A stretch of DNA of 64,000 nt from Arion vulgaris (GCA_020796225.1 CM036771.1:31564703-31628702); one strand, 5' to 3'. Shown: positions 21,532 through 32,135, numbered from the stretch's first letter. Notes: a model not told the origin generated them from the sequence alone. Translations and numbers: made by a program.

Positions 21532-22430
21532 ATCAAGTGATATATCTTTGAGAAAATTTGATTATTGTAGAATGACTATTTTGAAAAAACAACAAATCAT
21601 TAACAATTTTTATGCTACCGGTTTTGTGGTCAAATCTGCTCTTCTGAAAATGTATGTGGTGTTCTCTTCTAATAAGCTCTGACAAATTCTAACCTCCAAT
21701 AGTTATATCTTCTACATGAAGCTCTTCGGTTCTCTTCTGCTTTTCTCGTATAATCTTGCTTAATAGTCCTGTACTTTAGCTGTTCTGTGTCTAGTTCTCT
21801 GTTTTTCATTCTAGCTACCTCACAAACTGATTTGTGTTCGGCTCTCTATCTGCTCTGTTATCCCATCTTCTTAAAATCCACCGTCATATATATATGGGTA
21901 AAAAATATATTATTTTACCATTCCAAAACTTTGTTCTCAGGACTGCAACTAACGATATTCTTCTGTCATTGTCTAAAAGTTGATGTCCCAACCACGCATT
22001 CTCAATCTGTTGCTAAACATGAAAAACAAGATCTCATGACATTTTACTGTAATCCATTTATAAATGCTCCTTCGTTAACTATAGTTATATACAACTACAA
22101 AATTGTACTCTAAGGACACCTGTATAATTCAGCTGCACAGTGAGTATCCATTAGTCTGGTAATCAAACTAATGCCCATAACTTGTTTTGAGTAAAACCCC
22201 TTGATGTTTCTTGGTTGCTTTTCCCATCGTACCTAACATTCAATACCTGAAATTAAACTTCGGACCTGCTTTCTATAGCGGAAATATGATATGCGTTGCT
22301 CTGTCCAATACTATTACATACTCAAAATTGCACTGTATAAACTCATTTTGGTCTTCGTGACAAGGTTGGCAAATGTCGTACACATTACATTAACAAATAA
22401 AAAATATGACTCGATTTTAACACAATAGCT

Positions 22431-22550
22431 TAGGGGCCTACCAAACCAATGTGCAACGTATACACGTTCTTGGCAAAGATCAAACATATCACAAAGAGTG
22501 ATTAAAATTGGACGTAAAGAACGAAAGCAAAGAAAAAGAAAGAAGAAGAA
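22431..22550 (+). mobile_element. SINE-E2, 5'-truncated copy nested in hAT
   Basis: About 105 bases starting TAGGGGCCTACCAAACCAAT and ending in AAGAACGAAAGCAAAG plus GAA repeats. It is almost identical to 25583-25694, the 3' half of the complete SINE-E2. Confidence 0.8.
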
Positions 22551-22912
22551 CACAATAGCACATGCTTTCCAGCTTTCAAAGCTTTGTTAACAGTTTGGTA
22601 GAAGTGTAATTAGATATAAGTACCCTCGTTTATTTAAGATTTTTTTAACTTCAGTAAAGTGATTGTGAAGCAACATTCGTTTTTGTCAACAGACATCCAA
22701 AAGCCGATTTATCGGTTTTGCAACAACATGAACATTAGTCCATTGCCCCCTAAACGATGAAAATGCCACCCTGTGGAGTGCGCCCACGTTGGGAAACAGG
22801 GCTCTAAAGAGACAGAAGAAAGAGAATCTGAAGAAGATGCTAGGGAGAACTATCACATGGACTCTAAATTTAGGGACATAATCTTTTCCCTTAGAAGCAC
22901 TGCCAGAACGGA

Positions 22913-22990
22913 GGGAAATTAGCTTGCATGACTCGGAGAGGGAAATTAGCTTGCGTGACTCGGAGAGGGAAACTAGCTTGCGTGACTCGG
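22913..22990. repeat. 27-bp tandem repeat, 3 copies
   Basis: The unit is GAGGGAAATTAGCTTGCGTG plus ACTCGGA. It is in frame (nine codons) and lies just outside the right end of the hAT element. Confidence 0.9.
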
Positions 22991-23139
22991 AGCTGATCAA
23001 CTAAGATGACAATATTTACAATGATGAAGAGCAGGATTATGGCAAGCAAACAGTGAACATCTTGAAGATATTTGTGAAGTTTTATATCCTTAATTACATG
23101 CCGATCATTGCTTTGTTAGAACTGGGATGAATAGAAAAG

Positions 23140-23225
23140 ATGGCAGAATAAAGAGAGATTAGAGAGAGAAAAGGAGAGAGAAAGGGAGGAGAAAAAGAGA
23201 AAGAGATAGCACGAAGAGAAGAAAA
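23140..23225. repeat. GA-rich low-complexity tract
   Basis: Mostly AGAGAGAAAGG-type purine sequence on the plus strand. The flanking part of 22990-23140 shows nothing recognisable. Confidence 0.75.
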
Positions 23226-23254
23226 GATCGTTACTGTCGTCACTGCCTGTAATA

Positions 23255-23462
23255 CCTCTTTTTAGGACAGTGTAGGACAGGGGGGACATGAGCCTGCAGA
23301 ATTTAATGGCCGCATAGCTAGTGCATTCACCGCTAAACTGTTCAGGTTATGTTTAACTTTCTTTTCTACCCCCGACAGAAAAAACCCATGGACCTTACCA
23401 GGGATTGAACACGAGTCTCCCGCATGGGAGTCGCGCTGTAATCATTTGGTCAGACGCTCCCT
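23255..23462 (-). mobile_element. SINE-D copy, tRNA-derived
   Basis: In reverse orientation this matches 59385-59600: on the minus strand a head with TGACCAAATGATTACAGCGC (A-box region, diverged) and GTGTTCAATCCCTGGTAAGG (B-box region), then ACCTGAACAGTTTAGCGGTG and GAATGCACTAGC. Decayed but complete in outline. Confidence 0.65.
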
Positions 23463-23499
23463 CGAAGAAAAAGTTCTTTATTGAAACTGGTCACAATAA

Positions 23500-24120
23500 G
23501 ACCAGAACTTATTATATTATGTTATGTTATGTGATCGACGTTATGGAACACTGGACATTCTCATGCGTGCTACGTCCTTCGCTGCAGCAACCATTCCAAA
23601 GTCCACCTTTGCACCGTCATCATCATCAAATAGCAGCTTGTTCTGAGCAGAACTTTTCCACCCCAACAGTCCTCCGGAACTTCTCACTCTCATAAGCCAG
23701 ATGTCCCACCTCTGCAGACTGTATGTTCAAATCCTGCGCACCGTACCCATGAGAAATTGACTATTATATCTGATGTCTCTACCAGGAAGACGACACTGTC
23801 TGGCATGTCCAAACTTTATTCAAAATTCTCGCAATCGTTCCAGTGTCTGAGACTAGCCTATTTCACATCAATCATTGCATACTGCATAAAAGACATCTGC
23901 TCTGTCCATATTTATGCCATTATGAATAGGGGCATTAATTGCACGTTCGTTGCCCGCACTCCAGCATGTCCGTATGTGTGTGTACATCCAAGTCAGGGTC
24001 ATGAGATGTGACCTCAGACTGTTGCCCACCTATTTAAAAGCAGAATTGACCAGTTGTTTAGACCCCCACGAGAGAACCCTGGAGGTAGTCCTGATCTCCA
24101 TAGTAACGATCGATGTTATT
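23500..24120 (-). pseudogene. LINE family 5 RNase H tail, interrupted by a 120-bp insertion
   Basis: It is collinear with the better copy at 28085-28740: GATCGACGTTATGGAACACT, then GACGACACTGTCTGGCATGT, then CCAGTGTCTGAGACTAGCC and the RNase H region around 23930-24110. Frames are destroyed by frameshifts. An insert at 23618-23737 is flanked by 7-bp direct repeats. Confidence 0.65.
23618..23737. mobile_element. 120-bp insertion in a LINE with 7-bp direct repeats
   Basis: The direct repeat GCACCGT lies at 23611-23617 and 23738-23744; the uninterrupted LINE copy near 28160 has no such segment. The insert starts with CATCATCATCAAATAGCAGC and contains GTTCTGAGCAGAACTTTTCC, which in reverse resembles the LINE tail at 49725-49790 (AAAGTTCTGCTCCGGACAAG then GATGATGATGATG). 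It may be a short 3' end of that element. Confidence 0.65.
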
Positions 24121-24134
24121 ATATATATATATAT

Positions 24135-24510
24135 TACTCTCGTAACGTTATACGTTACTAAGGACCTGCAAGCAATTTCTCCCTACCTCTCTGTCTGGGG
24201 CAACTCGATCAATCTTTTCCATGGAATTGAGTCTGATATTTCTTGCCTCTCTCAGCAACGTTTGTTTCATTGTTTTCCTTCCGACATTTGAACCCTTTGC
24301 CTCCCATTTCAATACCTGCTTTGGTATTCTTTGATCATTTCTTCTTAACCATACATACCGTCCAACATATCTCCATCTTCTCCTTGTAACCGTTATTACT
24401 AGTGGTTGACCAGACATTTCTCTGATTTCATCACTTCTGAATCCGTCCCATTTTTTATTCATTATTTCTCGCAGACATCTATTTTCAAATGTGCATTCAA
24501 CTTCATACAT
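24135..24510 (-). pseudogene. LINE family 1 tail
   Basis: Minus-strand frame: FENRCLREIMNKKWDGFRSD, EIREMSGQPLVITVTRRRWR, YVGRYVWLRRNDQRIPKQVL, then NIRLNSMEKIDRVAPDREVG and RNCLQVLSNV. An extra few residues (RYVW) interrupt the usual YVGHTLRRND. A TA run (24120-24135) precedes it. 5'-truncated. Confidence 0.75.
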
Positions 24511-24805
24511 ATTGAATCTAAAATAAAAGTGTTTCAAAATATGAGGAAAAATGTAGAGACAGAATAAATTATCATCTCGCCTTTTAAAAAAAATTAAATG
24601 GATTAAATTCATTTATCGATCTGGTTCATTCATGATGTATCGATCTGGTTCATTCATGATTTATACATACTTCTTTGGGATACTGGATTATATAGACGGG
24701 TGTGTTAATGAAATGTATATGCATATATTTGTTAACTAAGTGATACTTCTAGATCAGAGAATTTACAGTTGCATGGACAGTAATTTCTTTGCTATCAGTT
24801 TCATG

Positions 24806-25122
24806 ATCGAACATGTATAAATATCAGAGAAGATTGAGTCAAACTATGAAATGATGAAACATGTAAGATATAGAGAAGATTGCAGTCAAACTATGTAGCA
24901 ATGGTGAAACATGTAAAGATATCAGAGAAGATTGCAGTCAAACTATGTAGCAATGGTGAAACATGTAAAGATATCAGAGAAGATTGTAGTCAAACTATGT
25001 AGCAATGATGAAACATGTAAAGATATCAGAGAAGATTGTAGTCAAACTATGTAGCAATGACGAAACATGTAAAGATATCAGAGAAGATTGTAGTCAAACT
25101 ATGTAGCAATGGTGAAACATGT
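24806..25122. repeat. 52-bp minisatellite, about 6 copies
   Basis: The unit is GAAACATGTAAAGATATCAG, AGAAGATTGTAGTCAAACTA and TGTAGCAATGAT. The leftmost copies have deletions, while the right four are near-identical. A short two-copy repeat of GATCTGGTTCATTCATGAT precedes it at about 24618-24660. Confidence 0.93.
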
Positions 25123-25441
25123 ACAAACAAAGTACTGTAGTTTTACCAAAGTACAATATACAGCAACGTATCCACCAAAAAGCATTGAATCAAACAAAGG
25201 ATACAAAAAAAGAGGAACAAATCAGACTTCCTATACGGCATACATAGCATAGTTTATATGGATCGACCTACGCTTGTCAATTTTCAACCACGATAGTTTA
25301 TTTTAATCCTTTCACTGCGTAATCTTTTTCTTTTTTCCCCCCCAGGGCGCAACTTTATTGTAAATTTGCAATATACATTGCAGTAGCCAGTATATAGGCT
25401 TTTTGTCATTTTAAATATAGATTGAGCTAGTATATCGGTTC

Positions 25442-25694
25442 CGCCCGAGTAGTTACCGGGCCCAAATTTGAGGTGTAAAGAATATAACCACTGTTACCTG
25501 CCACGTATGTCGTTAGAGGCGTCTAAGGAGGTTTGGTTGAAATCGGATGCATGTGTCCTAAGCGTGTAGAAGTCTATGCGTTTAGGGGCCTACCAAACCA
25601 ATGTGCAACGTATACACGTTCTTGGCAAAGATCAAACATATCACAAAGAGTGATTAAAATTGGTCGTAAAGAACGAAAGCAAAGAAGAAGAAGA
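25442..25694 (+). mobile_element. SINE-E2, full-length, with 13-bp target duplication
   Basis: Perfect direct repeats AGTATATCGGTTC lie at 25429-25441 and 25695-25707. The 253-base element starts CGCCCGAGTAGTTACCGGG and contains TGTCGTTAGAGGCGTCTAAG, GAAATCGGATGCATGTG and TCACAAAGAGTGATTAAAAT, and it ends in a GAA repeat. It aligns along its length with SINE-E (29350-29613) but is well diverged, so it is a second subfamily. I see no clear tRNA boxes in its head. Confidence 0.85.
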
Positions 25695-25769
25695 AGTATA
25701 TCGGTTCTGAGGAACGAAGAGGTTAAGTACTCAACTTGAACGCGACAACCAAAACGTTATTGTAAATAT

Positions 25770-26092
25770 GCAATAGTACTAGAAACTCCATCTAAACTCC
25801 AGTTGGCCGAATAGATTAGTGCGCGACTCCCAATAGTACTAGGAACTCCATCTAAGCTCGAGCTGGCCGAATAGATTAGTGCGCGACTCCAATGTAGGAG
25901 ACCTGTGATAAATTCACGTAAGGTCAGGATTTGTTTCTGTCGTGTGCATAAAAGAAAAATGCTAACCTGAACAGCTTTATGGTGACTGCACTAGCCATGC
26001 AGTCATTAAATTCTCCAGGCTCTCGTCACACACCGCCCTAACATAGCGGTAATACAGGCAGTAACGCTAGTTTTTTTGTTGACATCAGGAAC
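25770..26092 (+). mobile_element. SINE-D copy with duplicated head, tRNA-derived
   Basis: A 60-base segment (AATAGTACTAGAAACTCCAT to TTAGTGCGCGACTCC) occurs twice in tandem at 25771-25890 and contains the A-box-like TGGCCGAATAG. The body CAGCTTTATGGTGACTGCAC, TAGCCATGCAGTCATTAAAT and a CGCCCTAACATAGCGGTA hairpin-like end match 59385-59600. So the pol III head appears duplicated. Confidence 0.75.
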
Positions 26093-26396
26093 AGGTAGTA
26101 CATAACTCACGCATCTTCACACGAGATGTGAATCGAGAACTTTTGAATTGTGAGACAATCACGTATGGAAACATCAAAGAGCACACCTCTTCCATCAGAG
26201 ACAAAGATAGCTAGTGACAGACCACAGACAACTCTAGATAATCAGGCCAGACAACTGACCAAGGAATCCCTGACCTAGATAAGAGTAGTGGTCTGGAATG
26301 TATATATGTTTGATAGAACACTGCAAGCTTTTTTTGCAATTTTACTCAATTCTGTGAGTCTATGGTTATTTATTGGTGAAAAAATACCCATGCGGC

Positions 26397-27330
26397 TATT
26401 ACAGTCTACTGGTTCATATCTCTCCTGGCATACACCGACAAACAAGCAGTATTACAGTCTACTGGTTCATATCTCTCCTGGCATACACCGCCAAACAAGC
26501 AGTATTACAGTCTACTGGTTCATATCTCTCCTGGCATACACCGCCAAACAAGCAGTATTACAGTCTACTGGTTCATATCTCTTCTGGCATACACCGCCAA
26601 ACAAGCAGTATTACTGTCTACTGGTTCATATCTCTCCTGGCATACACCGTCAAACAAGCAGTATTACAGTCTACTGTCTTTTGACATACCCAGACAACTA
26701 ATTAATCAGCGGTCACTACCCGGCATCCCTGCCAGAAAAAGCAGTAGTACTGTCTGATGTTATATGTTTGGCTATACACCCGAACAAGCAGTATTACAGT
26801 CTACTGGTTCATATCTCTTCTGGCATACACCGCCAAACAAGCAGTATTACAGTCTACTGGTTCATATCTCTTCTGGCATACACCGCCAAACAAGCAGTAT
26901 TACAGTCTACTGGTTCATATCTCTTCTGGCATACACCGCCAAACAAGCAGTATTACAGTCTACTGGTTCATATCTCTCCTGGCATACACCGCCAAACAAG
27001 CAGTATTACAGTCTACTGGTTCATATCTCTTCTGGCATACACCGCCAAACAAGCAGTATTACAGTCTACTGGTTCATATCTCTCCTGGCATACACCGCCA
27101 AACAAGCAGTATTACAGTCTACTGGTTCATATCTCTTCTGGCATACACCGCCAAACAAGCAGTATTACAGTCTACTGGTTCATATCTCTTCTGGCATACA
27201 CCACCAAACAAGCAGTATTACAGTCTACTGGTTCATATCTCTCTGGCATCGCCAAACAAGCAGTATTACAGTCACTGGTTCATATCTCTCTGCATACACC
27301 GCCAAACAAGCAGTATTACAGATTGTACGC
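26397..27330. repeat. 53-bp minisatellite in two blocks, about 15 copies
   Basis: The unit is TATTACAGTCTACTGGTTCA, TATCTCTCCTGGCATACACC and GCCAAACAAGCAG. Block one is 26397-26690 and block two 26775-27330, separated by about 85 bases. No stop occurs in the unit, and 53 is not a multiple of three, so all three plus frames stay open for about 190-215 codons through block two. These are not genes. The last units lose bases (CTCTCTGGCATCGCC). Confidence 0.95.
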
Positions 27331-27334
27331 GTGA

Positions 27335-27795
27335 CGGCATTTGACAGTTCAGGTAAACATTTTCAGAAATCAAGCCCCAAGTGTCGTGTGACCCTCACAT
27401 CTCAGTAGTGTTAGATAGAAAGGAACAACACATTGTGCAAGAATTATGTTATATTGTGTCAGAAATTACATTGAACACTAATAAATATTAGTATTATTAA
27501 CACTTTTCATCAATAAATAACCAAGTTCTCAAAGAAATGAGTAAATTACACTAAAGCTTACAGTGTCATATCAAACATTTATAAAAGTCAGCCCACATTA
27601 AACAGAAATGTTCGATTCGTTGGCTAAGCTATTCGACCTTCTGTTACCGGGGCTGCGTAGTAGTATTACAATCGTAATATGGCGCTCACGCCTTTAGAAC
27701 CAGCATTCAGATGAGCATCAATTTATACAAACTTTGGCCAGCACTGTTCTACAGTCAAGTAGGTCTCCGTTGATTGTGAGATAATCAGACAATAA
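27335..27795. other. Stretch without recognisable gene
   Basis: AT-rich sequence with no supported feature. It runs up to a TTATGTTATGTTAT tract at about 27798-27810. Confidence 0.35.
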
Positions 27796-27814
27796 TTATG
27801 TTATGTTATACTCC

Positions 27815-28080
27815 GCCAATGCCGGTTCAAAGCCCGGATGAAAAAGGAGGAGGACTTGTTCGTGATGACGCCAGCTAACTCACCACAATAAATTTAAACA
27901 GCTACAGAAACTTGCAAGAAAGGACGCCATATACCTAATGAGGCCCTGAAACGAAATCTGCTGAGAGAGGCAAGAAATATCGATCTCAGTTCCATGGAGG
28001 AGATTGAGCGAGTTGCCCAGGATAGAACGGTATGGAGAAATTGCTTGCAGGTCCTATTAACGTATAATGGTACAAGAGGA
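27815..28080 (+). mobile_element. LINE family 1 mini-copy: 5' leader fused to 3' tail
   Basis: The left part (27815-27930; CCGCCAATGCCGGTTCAAAG to AAGAAAGGACGCCATATACC) is the reverse complement of the leader seen at 9440-9560. It joins directly to the C-terminal tail (LREARNIDLSSMEEIERVAQ, DRTVWRNCLQVL). All endonuclease and RT sequence is missing. It is a compact deletion derivative of about 265 bases. Confidence 0.75.
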
Positions 28081-28084
28081 GTTA

Positions 28085-28740
28085 TTTATTATGTTATGCG
28101 ATCGAAGTCATGGCACACTGGACATTCCCATGGGTGCTCTGTCCTCCGATGCAGCGGCCATCCCAAAATCCCTTTGCTCACCTTACCTAAGAAAATTTGA
28201 GTAATATACCTTCTCTCTCTACCACAAAGACGACACTGTCTGGCATGTCCAAACTTAACTCCTAATTCTCGCACTGGTTCCAGTGTCTGAAACTAGCCCA
28301 TATCACATAAATGAGAATGTACCGCAATGATGACAACGGCTCTGTCCATACTTCTGCCCGCTTGAATCGGGGCATTGTTTGCAATAAAATCGGAATGCTC
28401 TTTACCATCCACTCCAGCACGTCCAGGTGTCCAGATGTCAAAATGAACCAAGTCATTTTCTTGAGGTGTAATCTCCGAATGCTGTCCACCCATTCCACGT
28501 GCAGACTTCCAAATGCAATCCTTTGAAGCATATTCATCGAGTCTGATATGATAATCGTATGGATGGCTTGTTGCCCAGCCACCCATGAGAGTGCCCTGGA
28601 GGCAGCGGTGATATCCATAGTCATACTTGATGTTGTTGTCTCGAATGCGCCACAGTCCCATTTAAGTGTGTCAGGGACTCGGCTACCTACACCTGTGCAG
28701 CACAAAAACAGTCCTCCGAACCCATCTTGCAAGATTATCC
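28085..28740 (-). pseudogene. LINE family 5 RNase H domain and C-terminal tail
   Basis: On the minus strand, across two frames: LKWDCGAFETTTSSMTMDIT, AASRALSWVAGQQAIHTIII, SDSMNMLQRI (RNase H fold with the conserved SDS), then PGRAGVDGKEHSDFIANNAP and IQAGRSMDRAVVI, ending GVKFGHARQCRLCGRERRYI and EHPWECPVCHDFDRIT. RNase H would remove the RNA strand during reverse transcription. One frameshift near 28430 separates the two halves. The upstream RT is absent. This is the best copy of family 5 here. Confidence 0.8.
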
Positions 28741-29150
28741 CAGCCTGAGCACCGTGAAAATGGAAATCTGCTCAACAGAAACATATTATGTTTATATAAA
28801 TGGAAAAAAATTATGAAATCTACAACGCGTATTTGTTCAATTTAGCAATGCCCGGTATCCACGCTGGTTAGGGTTGCCATGTTCCAACTTTGTGAGGTTT
28901 CAATAAATGAGACGCAGATAATTGAAAACAAACACACAAAAATCAATGTGTTTACAATATTGTAATGTTGCACAAGCTTCATTAAATACAATAGAAACAG
29001 ATATTAGAGAGAAAAAAAACAACTAGATATTAGAAGAAGAAAATGATCCACACAAAAATAGTTCAGTTAATCATGTTTATGAACTCATGCATAATCATTT
29101 AATTATAAGTTGCTATTTTATTGTTTTGTAAATAATCAATGTAAAATAGG
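28740..29150. other. AT-rich stretch without recognisable gene
   Basis: Only AT-rich sequence and short homopolymers. No frame shows a domain that I recognise. Confidence 0.35.
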
Positions 29151-29715
29151 ACGAATTCAGGATAAGTGATGAAATCAGAGAAATGGCAGGTTAACCACTA
29201 GTAACAACTGTTATAAGAAGGTAAAGATGGAGATATGTTGAGCATACATTGAAGTGAAATGCAAAGGATTCCCAAAAACGACAGGACGCTCTAGGGAGAC
29301 CGTGAAACTCGTTTTGCTAATGGAGGCAAGAGATATCGATCTCAATTTCGCTGGCGTGGTGCCGGAGCTTGCAAGGGAAGCAAAGAATAGTACCACTTCA
29401 ACCTACACTGCATGTCGTAAGAGGTGACTGATGAAGGCCCTATGGATGCTACCCTAGTAAATAAAAGCAGCGCAGAAATCGGATGTGCTGGCCTACTTGT
29501 AGGCGCATAACTGGCACAACGTACAATCGCTCTTAGGTTCAGATCACATACAAATCACACAGAGTTCGATATGGAGCGTTCGAAGAAGAAGAAGTAGAAG
29601 AATAAGAAGAGGGTCTCAATTTCATGGAAGAGATTGCTCGAGTTTCATATGATAGAGCGGTATGGAGAAATTGCGTATAGGTCCTACGCAATGTATAACG
29701 GTACGAGAGGAATTA
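29150..29715 (+). pseudogene. LINE family 1 tail split by a SINE-E insertion
   Basis: The left part (to 29349) matches GATGAAATCAGAGAAATGGC and the R.RRWRYV...LK region. The right part (from 29614) continues SMEEIARVSYDRAVWRNCV-like sequence to GGTACGAGAGGAATTATTAT. A 264-bp SINE-E sits between them, flanked by a 10-bp direct repeat. Confidence 0.75.
29350..29613 (+). mobile_element. SINE-E, full-length reference copy, 10-bp target duplication
   Basis: Direct repeats TCTCAATTTC lie at 29340-29349 and 29614-29623. The element begins GCTGGCGTGGTGCCGGAGCT, contains AGCAAAGAATAGTACCAC, GTCGTAAGAGGTGACTGATG and CATAACTGGCACAACGTACA, and ends in a GAA-rich tail. I see no clear tRNA A- and B-box pair, so its pol III origin is unsettled. 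At least ten other full or partial copies occur in the window, in both orientations. Confidence 0.87.
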
Positions 29716-30330
29716 TTATTATTTCATTTTTCATTAATTGAAGATTATATTATTATTATTATTATGATTTCATTGTGTATGATGAAGATTTAGTTTAAGT
29801 GTTCTTTTGATCATAACAAATTCAGTTTCTGCTTAGATAATCTTCATTGTACTTGAGATATGTCCAGAGGTTGTCCGATCTCCTTCCCAATACCTCCAAC
29901 AGAGTCCAGCTACTGACCGTACCAGTTCAATGTTGATTCATGAGCCTAATTATATATATGATGTACTGTTCTTCTCTGGCCACTTCAATCTCCAAAACAA
30001 GCACTTGCAATCTGGCAGTTGACGTGGATTTGTTGAAATGAAAATCCTCAATGCGGCCATACTATGTGAGGGCTTTCAGAATGTCGGCTATACGATCATA
30101 ACAAATTCTCTCAATCTAATGTAGGTAATGGTAATGTTGTTGTATATAAGGATGGATCGTGGTGAGAATAATATTATTTGAGTTCTCAGAAAGGAGTTGA
30201 TTCTTATTTTTCATGTTTCTTGGCATACACGCTATAATATAACTAAAACAAGGTTCGTCCTGAGGTTGAAAGTGGCGGCGTACTTCACTTAAAGAAACTT
30301 TAATCCCATCATTATTATTAATGTTATTAT
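29716..30330. other. Stretch without recognisable gene
   Basis: Contains an ATT run (about 29740-29765) and a segment at 30165-30300 that resembles 18836-18965, so part of it is an old dispersed repeat. Nothing coding is supported. Confidence 0.4.
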
Positions 30331-30334
30331 AAAG

Positions 30335-30695
30335 TAGTGAGTGTTGGGAAATGGAAGCAATGTCCTAGAAGTGTATTATAAAGTAGTGAGTGTTGGGAAA
30401 TGGAAGCAATGTCCTAGAAGTGTATTATAAAGTAGTGAGTGCTGGAACATGGAAGGCAATGTCCTAGAAGTGTATTATGACAAAAATGTCCTAGAAGTGT
30501 ATTATAAAGTAGTGAGTGCTGGAACATGGAAGCAATGTCCTAAAAAGTAGTATTATACAGTAGTGAGTGTTGGGAAATGGAAGCAATGTCCTAAAAGTGT
30601 ATTATACAGTAGTGAGTGTTGGGAAATGGAAGCAATGTCCTAAAAGTGTATTATAAAGTAGTGAGTGTTGGGAAATGGAAGCAATGTCATGGGAT
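30335..30695. repeat. 49-bp satellite, about 7 copies (locus 1)
   Basis: The unit is TGTCCTAGAAGTGTATTATA, AAGTAGTGAGTGTTGGGAAA and TGGAAGCAA. It is clearly homologous to the 50-bp array at 46265-47425 (AGTGTTATTATACAGTAGTG, AGTGTTGGAAAATAGTAGCA), so one satellite family occupies two sites 16 kb apart. Confidence 0.95.
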
Positions 30696-30824
30696 TGTTA
30701 TCATATAACCAGCAAAACAAATGCGATGAGAAGTTAGAACGGTGTTTTCTAGCTAGAGCGCAAAGTTGCTGCAGAGTAGAATTGAACATCTACTTCCAGT
30801 ATAAGGATGGATCGTTACTGCTAC

Positions 30825-32135
30825 CCTTTGAAAGTTCACGGAGACTGTTTACTGAGGTCATTCTTAATAGACCTCGGAAGTCAAACCAACAGCTTGCGGT
30901 CTCTGTTTACTGAGGTCATTCTTAATAGACCACGGAAGGTCCAAAACATGGCTTCGGTTCTGTTTACTGAGGTATTCTTAATGGCTCGGAAAGGTCCGTT
31001 TACTGAGGTTATTCTAATCGACCGGAAGGTCCAAACAACAGCTTCGGCTCTGTTTACTGAAGTATTCTTATCACCCGGAAGTCCAACCGAAGCTTGCGTC
31101 TCTGTTTACTGAGGTTATTCTTAATCACCTCGGAATGTCCACACCAAGCTGCGGTCTCTGTTTACTGAGGTATTCTTAATCAACCCGAAGGTCCAAGTAG
31201 AGCTTCATGTCTCTGTTTACTGAGGTTATTCTTCATCAACCAAACCGAAGTCCATACGGTCCTGTTTACTGAGGTTATTCTTCATCACCACGGAAGTCCA
31301 ACCAGAGCTTCGGTCTCTGTTTACTGAGGTATTCTTAATCGACCTGAAGGTCCAAACCAAAGCTTCGGCCTCTGTTTACTGAAGTATTCTATCACTCGAA
31401 GCCAACGAAGTGCGTCTCGTTTACTGAGGTATTCTTAAGACCCGGAATGTCCACACCGACAGCTTGCGGCCGTTTACTGAGGTCATTCTTAATCGACTCG
31501 GAATGTCACACGATAGTTGCGGTTCTGTTTACTGAGGTCATTCTTAATCGACTCGAATGTCCACACCGACAGCTTTGGTCTCTGTTTACGAGGTCATTCT
31601 TAATCGACCTCAATGTCCACACCGACAGCTTCGGTCTCTGTTTACTGAGGTCATTCTTAATCGACCTTGAAGGTCCAAACCAACAGCTTGCTGTCTCTGT
31701 TACTGAGGTCATTCTAATCGACCTTGGAAGGTCCAAACCAACAGCTTGGTCTCTGTTTACTGAGGTCATTCTTAATAGACACGAAAGGTCCAGTTTACTG
31801 AGTAATTTAATCGATCTCGAAGGTCCAAGTTTACCGAGGTCATTCTAATCGATCTCGAAGGTCCAAACAGACAGATTGCGGTTCTGTTTACTGAGGTCAT
31901 TCTTAATCGACTTCGAAGGTCCGTATACTGAGGTTATTCTTAATGATCTCGAAGGTCCAAACCGACAGCTTGTTGTCTCTGTTTACTGAGGTCATTCTAA
32001 TCGACCCGAAAGTCCAAGTTTACTGAGGTTATTCGTAATCAACCACGGAAGGTACTTACCAAGAGCTTGCGGTCTCGTTTACTGAGGTCATTCTTCATCG
32101 ATCCGAATGCAAACCAACAGCTTGCGGTCTGAATT
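30825..32135. repeat. 60-bp minisatellite, roughly 25 degenerate copies
   Basis: The consensus unit is GGTCTCTGTTTACTGAGGTC, ATTCTTAATCGACCTCGGAA and GGTCCAAACCAACAGCTTGC. Copies vary through many one- and two-base deletions and some shortened units of about 45 bases. The several open frames across it are by-products. Confidence 0.93.

Larger units (their letters stand above)
19544..22801 (-). mobile_element. hAT transposon, 3.26 kb, with 8-bp target duplication
   Basis: The left end reads CAGTGTTTCCCAACC; the right end reverse-complemented reads CCCTGTTTCCCAACG. Perfect 8-bp direct repeats CTCTAAAG lie at 19536-19543 and 22802-22809, as hAT transposases produce. A broken transposase lies inside on the minus strand (19840-21531), and a truncated SINE-E2 copy is nested near 22431-22550. 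The right half (about 21540-22430) is AT-rich with no coding match I recognise. Confidence 0.85.

Noticed and set aside
26757..27408. Three long overlapping open frames (188-214 codons) on the plus strand
   Set aside because: They are translations of a 53-bp tandem repeat without stops. All three frames look alike, and nothing outside the array supports a gene.
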